From Prostheceraeus crozeri (Eukaryota > Platyhelminthes > Polycladida > Euryleptidae), in NCBI GenBank assembly GCA_907163375.1, contig CAJQUW010011017.1, forward strand, positions 1,072,528-1,136,527: DNA of 64,000 bases, given 5' to 3'. Made by a program: the position numbers and the translations under genes. Positions 43,405-55,074 of this stretch are shown here, in pieces (the stretch's first letter is position 1; each line of letters begins with the position of its first letter). The notes under the pieces were generated by a model, which was not told the origin of the DNA, did not search any database, and worked only from the letters and a program-made list of their open reading frames with translations.

Positions 43405-44369
43405 TTATGTTCCTCCCGTCTCTGCCATATCATATTCTTTTAGCTTAAATGACAATCATTTCAAATGTTAGTTCAATAATAGTTTGCAAAAAGGACAATG
43501 AAAGCAATATCATATTGAGTAGCATCTATTGCTGCTTATAAGTGAAACGGATCTTCTTCAGTTCCATCTCACATCAAATACAAGGCCATGGGAAAAGATC
43601 ATTCAATTGTCCAGAATTGCTCTTAATGTCTCTCAAACCCGGAAAGGATGATGGAAGCATTAGATACATTATCATCTTCTTCATACACTGAAAGCTTTTG
43701 AAGTGACAGTTTTAGTAGTCTTAAGGAAGACAATAGTGACCAGTGATGACTTAGGCCTTTTGTGATTCAAATAAGGAATTTAGATAGAATTCTTCCATGG
43801 CGGATCTCAGTTTCCCACAAATCATCGTTGACAACTCTATTCTCTGAGTCAAAGAGGTGAAACCCAGCAAATGTACAAATTACAATGGATTGACCTCTCA
43901 TAAATGCTGACAGTTGTTATTGTTGCGTTGCTCATGAAAGGGAAAATTGAAAATTGACACATTTTCTGACAATATTGAGCAAAAAAAGAACTTTATAAAG
44001 TTATTCAAGTAAAATCATGATACTCGATGCAGCTTATTATATCCTTTCAAGACCGACATCATTGCAGGCCTGCTTCATTATTGCAAGAGAGGCCATGCAA
44101 GTCAGTAAATTCATGTAAGAGTGAAATTTCCATGCTGAGTGATAACAGTTCATCTAATGATTGCCAACTGAAGTATTTGCTCACATTCAAGCTGCTGACC
44201 ATGTTCACATTGATATGCATGTGTGTGATTCTTTTAAATGATGTTCCTCAAGTGCCTTTCAAATATTTCCGTGAAACACTATCAAGCGAAGTTTTATTCT
44301 TTGTAGCTTTGTTTTTTTTCATTACAATAAAGCTGAAACCACAAGACTAGATTGCTTATGTCCAGAGCG
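43405..44369. other. Unassigned sequence
   Basis: A 107-codon plus frame at 44027-44350 has two hydrophobic runs but no start context, splice border or homology that I recognise. It is more likely AT-rich chance than a gene. Confidence 0.4.
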
Positions 44370-44745
44370 CTAAAAATACAGGAACTTACGAAGTGGCAGA
44401 AAAAATGCATTAGTCAAATAGCAGAAAGTCTTTCATCGCTTGCGGATTAATTGGAATTAATTCAAAATGTCTGCCCGTCTCGGCTCCTTCATATTCGAAG
44501 AATTCAAACCACAGTTGAAAAGTTTTGTGCAATCCTTATGAGTATTAGCTAGCAAGATAGCAAGCGCTGTAAAAGGTGCACAAACTGTGAAAAAGTTCCA
44601 ATGAGACTTTGAAATCGTCTGTGGCTCTCTGTCGTTTGTAATCACTCTAATTACTGTAACTGAATTTGCTCACATATTTGCGTGCTTATTGTTATTGTGC
44701 ATATTGTTCGATAGCAATGGTACTTTGTCAACAGATTGCGCCATG
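44370..44745 (+). repeat. Third copy of the 33-kb long-arm repeat
   Basis: Parallels 33190-33560 in the same orientation: aggaactt..aagtggca, ttcaaaatgtctgcccg, 'atattcgaagaattca', then after indels 'attgttcgatagcaatggta' and cagattgcgccat. It is single-armed and more diverged than the pair at 33-35 kb. Confidence 0.5.
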
Positions 44746-46070
44746 TTAGCATTGCAATCAGGGATTATGTCAATTTCTTGACCCCGGTTTCTATTCACCG
44801 AGTCCGATATACAGGTGCTGACTTTGTAAATGCTCCATCTGTCACAAACTCTTGAGTTAGCGCATATTCTACAGAGGCCATAAGAAGGACATTGCAGACT
44901 GTCTTACTTCAGGAACTGTTAGGTCTATTATACACGGTTTATTATAGCAATTAATTATATTACATCTAAAATAGGAACTCTTGCAAAAAGTAGGTCTTGA
45001 CGTGAAGAGGCAAAACACGAGACGCATGTAGTCAATAAGGAAAGCATTCGTATGCATCAGAATACCACGTGATCTCTTGACTGTACTCAGCCTTTTTTTG
45101 TTGAGCCTCTCAACCCCTCAAAAAAACACAGTAACGGACTCAGAATTCCTTCCTATGTAGGCACTTAAATGTCTCGCACTTAAATCCTAAAACTGTTGGT
45201 CCAGACATCCAATTAACTCAATTTTTGAAGTCAAATGTTTCAGGGTTATGGGAGCATTTCATCTCGACAATAAACAAAATATCTGACACTGTTCATCAAT
45301 TTGCATACAAATCTTACAACGCATATGATTGTTATAAAAAAAGTAAAAACTAGACGACAACAAAACTAGCCTCCTTGTAGCCTCAAATACAATTCAGACC
45401 TCAAATCATTGGTAGACCTAAGCTGTAAAAATGTATAACAACTGGACATGCACAATAAATGTATAAAAACGGCGGATTTGACATTTTATGAATGCTGACA
45501 GCTGTCATTGGTGTTTCTTAGTGGAAAGAGGAAATCTATTGAAACGGGGTGTTTGAAATTTGTTGATAATATTCAAATATATCAACGAAGAAACAAATAG
45601 TCAAAAGTTAGTCAATTTTAAAACTTGAGGAAACACAATAAGCACATGTGAAACTGGATAAATAAAGTGAGTGGAGGAGATCACAGAATTCTAAGAATTT
45701 AACGGTTACAAATATATTTGTAGATTACCTTATACTTGAATACTTCATTCCTGTATCCAAACATATAAGTGAATTTGATATTTACTTCATTTCTTATTCA
45801 GGGAAGAAATGTTTCGGCCGCAGAAATGGATTGACTGTTGATGCATGTCAGTTGCAAATTCAACTGCAAACTATTCGTCCTCAGCAATAAGGCTAAGAGA
45901 AACTCAGCATTGGTTAAATACTATAAAATACCTTAAATGTATAGAGTGTGTCCAAGTTGACTCAACTAAAATGCACTCCCTGGCTCTGAGCACGCATAGA
46001 TAAAGGAAACAGTGACTTCATAAATCACCGACAATGACAGTCTTATGAAGATTACATGCCTCCATGACTA
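44746..46070. other. Unassigned sequence
   Basis: No recognisable genes. AT-rich with short frames. Confidence 0.45.
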
Positions 46071-46078
46071 GACTTGCC

Positions 46079-46531
46079 AGATTTCTAAAGACCCTAATCG
46101 GGATTTTTTCACCTTTTGAGACGCCCTACATTGATGAAAAGCTTATAGACACTGAAATTATTACTTCTTTTCTAAAGAAAAACAAATGTTGAAATTGTAT
46201 AAATCTATTTTTTTTAAAAAAGTACAACTCACATAATGACACATAACTGTCATTTCAATTCATCTGTTTGAAGTGTATTTACTTTTCTCAGGAAAGAGTT
46301 ATTATTTTTAATTTTGCTGCGGAATTCTCTGCAACTCAAATCAATATTGAATTTGATATATAAAAATATTATACATTTGATTTATCAAAATTGAATATTT
46401 AACAAAATAATAAGGTAAATTCAGATGAAAAAAATCAAAATTTGGAGTATTTCATTTCATCAAAAACTGACCGGGACAATACTAACAACCGGCCGGACCC
46501 TGGAACATACAAGTAAAACCGGGACGTCTGG
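46079..46531. mobile_element. hAT-like non-autonomous relic
   Basis: The left end is tagacttgccagatttctaa and the right end reads aaaaccgggacgtctgg. The internal inverted words (ccaga and tctgg, cggga and cccgg) are partly conserved. An 8-bp direct repeat tccatgac flanks the element at 46071-46078 and 46532-46539. The right end lacks the outermost tagacttg seen on the left. 'Accgggacgtctggcaagtcta' ends are common in animal hAT elements. The terminal asymmetry lowers confidence. Confidence 0.4.
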
Positions 46532-46539
46532 TCCATGAC

Positions 46540-47213
46540 ACAACTATCAAATATTTCGATTTTCGGTGCTTGTTCCTGGAATCCTTCATTTTGATTTATA
46601 GTTAGAAGCAAGCACAATTTTCGCGGAATGTTTGCTTTGTCAAATTATGGGTCGCGAAAACGCACTTGGGTAACATTTTCCTACAGTAGCGAAATATCTC
46701 ACAGAACGCGACTCATTCTAAAAATAAAATCTCAAAACACACTCTTCATCTTCTCACGCTACAATCATCTTCTCCAGACTACGTACAAATACACTGTTCA
46801 ATCACAGACGCAACCTAAAATGTACAGTGAATAATATTAGTCAAATGAGCTTTATATTTGTCCTGCATTTAGTGGTGAACACATTGCAAGGAAATGTAAA
46901 GGTAAAAAACAAGATATCAAATATCATGAAAGTTGCCGGCAGCTAATGGAAGAATTACTAAAACGTTTGGTGCGTGGAAACTGTGGGTGAAGAGAACTGT
47001 TCTCTTCTAAATTATCTGAATTTCGGGAGTGGCTTCCGGTAAAAACACAACGCAGGTGATGATTCGGAGATGCCAAAATGTATGACATAAGGTTATGGCA
47101 TGTAAAGTCAACAACTTCGCAGATGGAAATTTGAAATTTGCGTCTAATAATGCGTGAAACATGTCATTCAGTCAGAAGCAATACTATAGGCCCTACCTGC
47201 TTTTACTTTTTCG
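46540..47213. other. Unassigned sequence
   Basis: Nothing recognised. Confidence 0.45.
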
Positions 47214-47348
47214 TTATAAGTCCATTATCCATTCTTCGTAGTGGAGGACGGTTTTCCCAATGAATTTTCTCCACAAATCAAGGTTGGCAGCATCACTATC
47301 CTTCAGGCCAAGCTCCTTGCAATCAGCAAGTATCGCAATCTCCTTGTT
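47214..47348 (-). pseudogene. LINE ORF2 C-terminal scrap
   Basis: The minus-strand frame NKEIAILADCKELGLKDSDA, ANLDLWRKFIGKTVLHYEEW, IMDL ends in a stop at 47214-47216. '(D/E)C.ELGL...DA.(D/N)...WR..I' is the closing motif of several LINE ORF2 proteins. About 44 codons are preserved. Confidence 0.5.
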
Positions 47349-48479
47349 AAAAACTGCGGCGCATTATAAAAACACGGGCATGCGTAGAGAAGGAAGATCG
47401 TATTACAGAGAACCAGGCCTCCTTCATAAAATGCGCTGAACATCCGGCTTTGCTTATATTTCTGATGATAAAGATTCTGGAGGATGACTTCTTTATGATA
47501 TTATCAAAATGCTTGAACCACTTCACATCGGCTGAGGTTATTCACAGAAGATGCTTTTATAACTTCTATAATATATGCAAGTATTATTTTAAAATGCAGC
47601 CAACATTGTCTGAATTGTTCATAGTCGCAAGGAAATACTTCAGCTGTATAATTACAAGAATTATCGACAACTTCAATACCCTGATGACAAGTTTAGTGTT
47701 CATTAGTTGAGATGACAGAAGCACCTGTCCAATTTCACAATCTGGGAAAACCAAGAGGAAGTCATTGCTTCATTTCTTTATTCAAATCTCTAAGAAACAT
47801 CCGGTCAAGACAGCGTTTAAAGAGAGAGATAAATCATCTAGAGATTGAGGGTCATTGAAGGCATTGAGTGTTGTCAAGAAAATTAATTCTTTCAGCGACA
47901 ATATTGATAGAGAACAGTCCGCTACTTTTCTTGTGTCCGCTATGATGCACTGAAATTCCTTCAGCCTGTGCACAATAGTGATAACTATGTGGAAAATATA
48001 TCAAAAGTCAGCAAAACACTGTCAAGCCAATTAGTTAAACACATCAAAAAAGATGAATACGGTTGGAAATTATTTCAAAAGTTCTGACTAAGGTTGCATT
48101 TGATGCAATACATGGAAATTAGGCTTTTTCTGTTTTAAGACTGACTAGGATGCCAAGTGGAGGCATGATGTTAGAGTTATTATTGGTATAGAGTAATTTA
48201 TTGAAATCAAAGCCCAAAAACGTGGATTTCCAAGCATTCATGAGGCTACACGTAGTGTTGAAGGTTCATCAGGAGACTTCATGTGAAACGATGGTTCAAG
48301 AACTTTTGGACCGCGTTTTTGGACCGATCTTTTAGGATCACTTAGAGATCAGATCGTCAGAAGAGAGACATGGAAAGATATAGTGAATTACCTCTTCAGA
48401 TCGGCTCGTCATTCTTAAGAAATTTAAAGAATTGGCTGACCTTATCAGATACGAAACGACCATCACGGATTAAATTTAA
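47349..48479. other. Unassigned sequence
   Basis: The stretch 48190-48480 may be a decayed upstream part of the next LINE, but no motif is legible. Confidence 0.4.
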
Positions 48480-49370
48480 ACTGTAGAAGTTCCACAGAGC
48501 TCTACGGAACGTTAAAACTCTCCTGGCGATGATATTTTAGTAATCCTTGAAGATCACGATTCTATTTGAGCAACTGTGAAGTCTTAAGATTTTTCAAAAG
48601 CATTTGATACAACATTGCATTCCCAATTAATTCAGAAACTACTTGACAACGTTTCTGCTCTCTGCATGTGCTCTTTGGCACAGCTGAATGGTGTGTTCAG
48701 TAACTCCACTCAATTGGCGTACCACCAAGATCCGACGTTGGTCTTATCTTATCTTTGTCTCTTTCATTGCTGATATCGCTTCTAACTTAATATGTTATTA
48801 TTTTATTTTAAGTGCACAGACAAAATCACTTCGGTTGTGAAGATATTGAAAATTATGTGACATCACAGCAAGTTCTGCGCGACTGTTTTGAAAATTGTAA
48901 GTGCCAATGCAGACCTTGACTTAAACACAGCTAAATCTAAGCTTCTCGTGTGTTCGAAGTCCCAACTCTGTTGTTCAGATATTTCTATCCCACCAGTTCA
49001 AACTGTTGACTCACTCTGCCTTCTAGGTGCAACCTTGACTAGAAAACTTTCGTGGGACCTGCAGTCCACAAATATTCCTCCCAAACTAAACCAAAGACTG
49101 CGTCTCTCAGAATTTCAAGGCTTGCGTATCTGCCTAGTTTACAGTCATTTGTGTCCTGCAGAACTTTTTGTCTTCACCTCAGACGACACTTCGCTTGATC
49201 AATTCGTTTATGAAACCATGTCACCCCGTAATTGTGGAATTGAATCTACTTATTCAACAAGATATTGAAATTAAACTTTTTCTGTCGCATCTATCCACCG
49301 CATTCTATGATCCCAATGCAGCTCAAACGATTCACAACAGCAATGCGACATCAATGCAGTCCTAAATTCT
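48480..49370 (+). pseudogene. LINE reverse transcriptase relic
   Basis: RT motif A DFSKAFDTTLHSQLI starts at 48588. A decayed palm follows. Then come NADLDLNTAKSKLLVCSKSQ and SLCLLGATLTRKLSWDLQ (48888-49090), which correspond to '(L)N..KSK.L..S....' and 'LGV.L...LSW..H' after the YADD box. YADD itself is not readable and several frames alternate, so the copy is dead. It ends near 49370, just before the transposon at 49418. Confidence 0.65.
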
Positions 49371-49417
49371 TCTAATTTGAAGTTTTTATGTTGTTAATTC
49401 ATATTTATGTACATCAA

Positions 49418-50291
49418 CCCTATCAGGACCGGGAGACATATCAACTTCTTTTTATATCTCCTAAAATAAGTCAGATAAAAGTTTAATTTTTGTGACTTTT
49501 TGTTTGTATGTATGTTGAAGTTTCAGTAAAAGTACTTTTTAGAAAATTGATGATTTTCATTTAGAGCATCATTGATTATATTGATACAATGTTTCTGAAT
49601 CATATTTACATAATTATGCAATTATGCATATTTATGCATGCGCAATTCAAGATTGTTAACATACACATTCATCTTATCTCCCAAAATGAGTAGACGTGCA
49701 TTGTGCATGTAAACCGCAAATATCCGCTAAAATTAACAGTTAAAATTAGTTTCACGCTTTTTTACAGTCTGAACTGTAAATATCCGTAAAAACAGACGTT
49801 TGCTTTATGAATTTTACGAATATGTTTACGAATTAATTTTAACTGATACGTCATCACTCATCACGTTGTGACGTCATCACTAATCACGTTGTGACGTCAT
49901 CACTCATCACGTTGTGACGTCATCATTTTGACAGATATTTACGGATACTTTCTGTGAAGCTTTTCTGTGAAGTTATTTGAATTATGCGACATTATTTGAG
50001 TTCAAATTTCAAATTGCCATTTATAGCACTAAATTAACGTAGAATATTATATTTATATGACCATGCAGATATGCTTAAGTAAAAGTTTCCAGAACTACCT
50101 TAGTTGTAATGAACAATTTTTTAAGAGTGAAAAATATACATAGATTCATGAAAAATCGAAACCATTCGAAAGAGGAAACTCGAAATGCAAATTGACCCTG
50201 TTTTCATATAAAGCTTTAGGCTATGGAACATGGAAAATTAGTGCCCGCTCCCTGGTCCTACGACGCTAAAAATCGCCCGGTCCTGATAGGT
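49418..50291. mobile_element. Non-autonomous DNA transposon, 874 bp, piggyBac-like ends
   Basis: The left end ccctatcaggaccggg and the right end cccggtcctgatagg are inverted over 15-16 bp. The flanking four bases are tcaa (left) and ttag (right), each one change from TTAA, the piggyBac target. No transposase is visible. The interior includes the 23-bp tandem array at 49846-49930 and repeated 'aaatatccg' words. Confidence 0.55.
49846..49930 (+). repeat. 23-bp tandem repeat with CRE-like sites
   Basis: About 3.7 units of tgacgtcatcactcatcacgttg. Each junction creates the palindrome TGACGTCA, the consensus for CREB/ATF-type bZIP factors. It lies inside the transposon at 49418-50291, so it may be a subterminal transposase-binding array or a mobile enhancer. 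Confidence 0.75.
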
Positions 50292-51734
50292 TTAGCTTAA
50301 CGTTTCTGCTCTCAGTGTATGATTTCCATTCAAAATTCAACAAACAATTTCTTGTCTTCATTAAACTGACAATTCAAAGGAAGCAAAGATCTAGGTCACT
50401 GCGTCACGAATACATGACTCGGTTCCATCACTAACATACACAGCAGCTACACACCATTCTGGAAAACAGCAGTAGATTAGTCTAAAACCAGTCAATCTCC
50501 TCTGAAAGATGAGGTCCTCAGCTGAATTGAAAGCCCATGAACTGGGAATGCCGACTCATTGAAACACCTTCCAAAATTATGATAAAGAACTCAGTGGTTT
50601 TCGTGATTGAACAAATAACACGCTTCGCCAAATCCTCCATCAAACGAAAGATATCCCAAAATCCATGCAAAAGCAATTCAAATCATTCATCATGCACGCA
50701 CATTGAATTGTCTTGTATCAAAAATGACGCTTTTGAATTTAGCCGGTTTAAGTGAGTAGCTGAGTTGACTTGGAATCTCTTTTGTCTGACGCTGAAATCT
50801 AGGTGTATCATGTAGATATTGAGCCAGTAGAATTTACGTTGAAATGTATTATCAGATAAACTGAATAATGAGAAATTCTCCCGTCAATCGTAATTCAAAT
50901 ACATTGCTGGAAAGTGAAATTCGAAGTGATAGTCGTAGTTCAAATTCATGTTTTATAGATACAAAGATGATAATATTCTTAAGATTTTATAGATTTGTGT
51001 GAAATCATCAAAATTACATCTCAACTGATTTGATCAGTTCAAATTTTCTTGCTAAGCTCTGAAAATTGTGAGGTCATTATTATGAACATATTTTTTTTTG
51101 AAGAAACAGAGCAGAGAAGACAATCTTTCTATGTAAAAAATGTTGTGTAGGGAACTTTCAACATTAATAATGAATAGGAGAGAAAAAACCTAGGATGTAC
51201 CGATTAGTGATTTTGATAATAGGCCGATTATTTCTTCTAATCCTCTGAAATCGACATTTTTATTTACTGAAAGCCCCTCTTTATTTAGGGGAAACTTAAT
51301 TATAGTAAAGTACACCGAATAATGAGTAAATCAGGTCCTGACTGTGCCATGCACCATGCATTGTGATGATATTCCCACGTTGAGTTGAATAATTTTGAAT
51401 TTTTGTCTCTTGCTTTTGATTAAATTCTAGAAGGTTACTTAAAGCATTTAGCCTAGGCAATTTTTCAAAAATTCGAAGACCTAAAGGCATTTCATGTCAA
51501 TTTTTGATTTTTGGTTAATTTAAATATTTCTGAAAGCATTTTGAATTTCAAATTTTCGGGTATAAGGAGTAGCTTTCACGCCGGTCATACAGCAAAGTCG
51601 GGATCAGCATACTCGAAAACCCCAAATCCACTGCATGCCAAAAATTAACATCAAATGCCTTCAGGGTCTAATATTTTTCGAATTTTTGAAAATTTGCCTA
51701 GTCTAATTCCTCGAGAAGAATATTGGTGATAGAG
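50292..51734. other. Unassigned sequence
   Basis: Only short frames. No repeat or exon recognised. Confidence 0.45.
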
Positions 51735-51950
51735 ATATCTAGATCGACGAGAGAGCCAGCCAGCCCGGTCACCAGACACGCGGCGTCATGTCGGTCGTTC
51801 GATCGGTCAAGGCAGAAGATCGCCTACTTCGACTGTGTCGTTCGAGCGCGTCATCAACAGCTGCTGCCGTATCTCGAGGCTTCAATTATACAGGCACTCC
51901 GCCCAATTCTTTGTGTGCAGAAAGACACCGTAGCAACGCTCATTTTGCCC
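51735..51950 (+). other. CpG-rich island of unknown nature
   Basis: About 215 bp with roughly 20 CpG dinucleotides (for example gtcggtcgttcgatcggtca) in DNA that is otherwise AT-rich and CpG-poor. Two overlapping frames are open but neither is recognisable. Candidates are a promoter or 5' exon, or the 5' untranslated part of an unidentified retroelement. Confidence 0.35.
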
Positions 51951-52175
51951 TGGAATTGCTTTACTTATTGATTCTGTGATTTTGTGACTTTATTATCTAC
52001 AGTATTCATCATCAAATGTATTCCGAAGTTTCCGTTTGATAATAGTCGGCGAAAGCCTTACGGAAGAATAGTTTTTCTCCTGTATTCATTATTAATTTGA
52101 TTCCGTCCCACAATTACTTTCAACATTCACAAAGTATTGTGTAACTCTTGACTACTACAAACCTTCACGTCTAGC

Positions 52176-52431
52176 CATAGAAATTGACAACAATAAAACC
52201 TCTAGAATGGAAATTAAGCTTCATGCAATGCACAATAACGGCACAGAAATCGCACGCATTTTCACTTAGATGCACTTGCAAAGTATGTATAATTGGGTTT
52301 CAAATCATCATGAGAAGTAAAAATTTAAATTTTATCCTTCATGCATGCCCCAACTTAGTTCCCCCGGATGTGCCGCGACCTTGAGTCAATTTCCATTCTA
52401 GCGAACTTCAGATAAACAGTTTATTTCTATG
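52176..52431. mobile_element. MITE with TIR catagaaat, perfect 8-bp TSD, copy 2
   Basis: The ends catagaaat and atttctatg are perfect inverted repeats. The TSD is cgtctagc at 52168-52175 and 52432-52439, 8 of 8. The body matches 31624-31816, plus about 50 bp extra in the middle (around 52262-52330). It sits right at the left edge of the foldback element that follows, and may have inserted into it. Confidence 0.75.
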
Positions 52432-52432
52432 C

Positions 52433-52962
52433 GTCTAGCAGATCAGATTGCTTCTCTTTCATAAATAGCTTAGATAAAAAGATCACATGTGATTCCAATG
52501 GAGAAGTAGAGAACTGTTGTTTGCAAGTACGATTATATTGAGCTATTGTCTGTAGATCCAAGTCAAAGAGGCCTTTCTTCATGAATAGAAGACATCTACA
52601 GGCCATGCACTTTCATGTGAATGGCTGATTTTTTCAGAATCTTTTTTCTTTGACTAGTGTAGCACTCATCTGCGCAGTGACTTCACAACATCTTCATGGA
52701 AGTTTCAACAAAAATGTGCCTCTTCCTCTCTGGATGTTTATACGCCTGTATGCACGTGCACTTCGTAATTTTTCTCGAATCACACATAAGAAAGTGCATG
52801 GCCTGTAGATGCTTTCTAAACCAGTCATGTTCAGGAAAGACCTTTCGACTTAAATTTGCAGTCAAGTCAATAACTCAAAAATTAGTCATAATTTCTCCAC
52901 AGGAAATGCATGGGGGTTTTAATCCAGGCTATTTATGAAAGGCTATCTAATCTGGCAGACAA
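52433..52962. repeat. Large foldback element with about 240-bp arms
   Basis: The left arm (52433 to about 52680) and right arm (about 52695-52962) are inverted copies: gtctagcagatcaga and tctggcagac, 'ctttcataaatagc', 'atctacaggccatgcacttt', and a central aacatcttcatgg palindrome. Arm identity is about 70-75%, with indels. A related segment (atctacagatcatgtgcttt) occurs inside the hAT at 54590-54620. Confidence 0.6.
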
Positions 52963-53546
52963 AAAAGTGTACAATATTATGTGAATGTTTTAGGCACTGA
53001 CTCGTTCCCTGCACAACTTCGAAACAGCTCACGGACTTTTGTTCAGTTGCCCATGACAGCTCAGTCGTTCCAGCTATCTATATCGAAGGTCATGGTTTCA
53101 CTTCAAAATTCATTAAGCATCGACAGAGATTCAATTCGAAGGTTGAAGTGTCTGTGGCTTTAATACAAGTTTTCTTGAGCGATCCGATATCCCATTAGAC
53201 ATAGTACGAAAGCATCAATCAAACCTTGAGTTTAACAGTTGTTAAAATGTTTCGTACACAAAACTAATGACATGATGAATAAATCTGAGTAACCATCAGA
53301 TACGAGTTGCATGAAGTTAGTTCATTGTCGTATGTATCATATGTTAACAAGGCAAGTTAACAACGTAGTATAGTTAACAACGTATAGTATAGAGCAACGT
53401 CATAGTGACGTAGTCGTATGACATGCTGATATGCTGCCTCGCTACAATATGAACGCTGTTAGCGTTCTGTCAATAATAATAGGACAATATGCTGTCGATA
53501 TCACTTAGAGATGACTTCTGCCTTCACTCGCATTCCTTTTGAACCG
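52963..53546. other. Unassigned sequence with a short duplication
   Basis: At 53345-53390 the word gttaacaacgtatagtata is partly duplicated. Otherwise nothing. Confidence 0.45.
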
Positions 53547-53620
53547 TCAGCGTGGCCTAGTGAAGAAGGTGCGAGCTCGTCTCCACCGCGGACTTCGGTT
53601 CGATTCCTAGGGCAGGCGAG
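53547..53620 (+). mobile_element. tRNA-like SINE head
   Basis: cagcgtggcctagtgaagaa and, 40 nt on, cggttcgattcctaggg provide A- and B-box-like elements in a tRNA-like layout. The downstream body was not matched to other copies in the window. Confidence 0.4.
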
Positions 53621-53845
53621 TATGGTCGGGGAATCAAGGGTGTTGGTGTCTTGTATTGACTTAATAGCTGTCATTCTCTTTCGATATTCAAGGCAAGTTA
53701 GAATTCATGAGTTCTATTTCCACTGAACTCATGAATGATTCGGATGGCTTTTTGGATGAATCAATATTCTTTTCAATCAAATATAGACATTATTGTATTA
53801 TCGCATCTTTCAACAGGATGAATTTGGCACTTCAATGCTCTATCC

Positions 53846-55074
53846 CAGTGTTTCTAAACCTCCGGTCCGCAGACTGTCCGCGGGACAGGTCAGTTTCGTC
53901 CGCGAAGTTAATGTGGAATGAAGATCGCTGTTGGCATTAAACCAGGGGTTCCCAACCTTTTCATGTTGCGTACCCCCAAAATAGAAAATCACAGGATTTT
54001 TCATTATTCCGCGTACCCTCACCTATGCACATAAAAAATATCAAGAATTCAATCATACTAAAATTTAATTGCGCACAGAAATATACGAAATTCGTAATTT
54101 AATAACACAAAAATTTAACTAGGCGTAACTGATGCGCGCTTGTGTAACAACACAAGCGCAGCGAAAGTCATGCTCCAACATCAGACGACTCTTTGTTTGC
54201 TTTTAATCATTACTATGTTGGAGAATCCGGATTCATATAAGCATGTGGTTGTGGTCGAGTTGGTGGTTGCTAATTAGCAGCGGCTGTTTCAAGGCCAGAT
54301 GATGACAGTCGGTTGCGGAATGCGCACAAAGTTAGCAGTTCAACTGACCCATGAGCAGGAAAGTAATCAAAGTAAAATTGAGTTATAATGAATCTCCCAT
54401 ATTCTGCGTACCCCTCAAAATTCCTTCGCGTACCCCAAAGGGGTGCGCGTACCCCAGGTTGGGAACCCTTGCATCAAACGCTTAATCAATGTCGGATTCG
54501 GTTCAAAAACGTCTTCCACTGTCTTTAATTTGGTTTATTAATGCGATGACAATGTCTCAGAGTCGAAGAAATATTCCTCCAATGTAATAAGCATCTACAG
54601 ATCATGTGCTTTCATATGAGGTCACGCTGACACAGATACATGTACATGTTAGTGATAGCGCTACTTTACTGCAAATTAAGATTCACTCAGTGTCAGTTAT
54701 TCACCACTAGGGTGACGCAATGTGTTTATCGATGTTTCACAGATTCCTAAAAAATGCGTTATTCCAATTTATTAGCTCAGTTGATGTGCTACTGTATTGT
54801 CTACTGTTATTGTATAGGCTGCATAAATAAATTCCTTGCTTTCTCGATGTTTCGTAACTACTCGTAGCATCTGACGCGCGGTCATTCTATATACAGGACC
54901 TACAGACACCATCTGTAGAAACTGAATTTGAGACAAAATGCTAAAGTGTATTTCAGCGCGATTAAATAGACACTGTTGGGTATGATAGATCCGTATTTAT
55001 TTAAGCAAGTCGTAGTCTACGTACTTCACTTGGGATGAGCGCTTAGTCCGAGATAAGTAAAGGTTGAAACACTG
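53846..55074. mobile_element. hAT-like element (outer of a nested pair)
   Basis: The left end is cagtgtttctaaacct and the right end, reverse-complemented, cagtgtttcaaccttt. The TSD is ctctatcc (53838-53845) versus ctctgtcc (55075-55082), 7 of 8. CAGTGTTTC ends with an 8-bp TSD are typical of hAT. The 1229-bp span includes the 529-bp hAT insertion at 53943-54471, leaving a roughly 0.7-kb non-autonomous core. No transposase is legible. Confidence 0.7.
53943..54471. mobile_element. hAT MITE (inner of a nested pair), CAGGGGTTCCCAACC ends
   Basis: The left end caggggttcccaacc and the right end, reverse-complemented, caagggttcccaacc (14 of 15). The TSD is cattaaac (53935-53942) versus catcaaac (54472-54479), 7 of 8. 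Subterminal 'gcgtacccc' words are repeated at both ends. A second copy in opposite orientation begins at 63925. These CAGGGGTTCCCAACC ends belong to a widespread animal hAT group. Confidence 0.85.

Noticed and set aside
44027-44350. 107-codon ORF with two hydrophobic stretches
   Set aside because: AT-rich chance hydrophobicity, no splice borders, no recognisable family.
51720-52170. Solo LTR of a retrovirus-like element
   Set aside because: No matching partner, no TG...CA ends with short TSD, and no primer-binding site or polypurine tract. The CpG-rich part stays unassigned.
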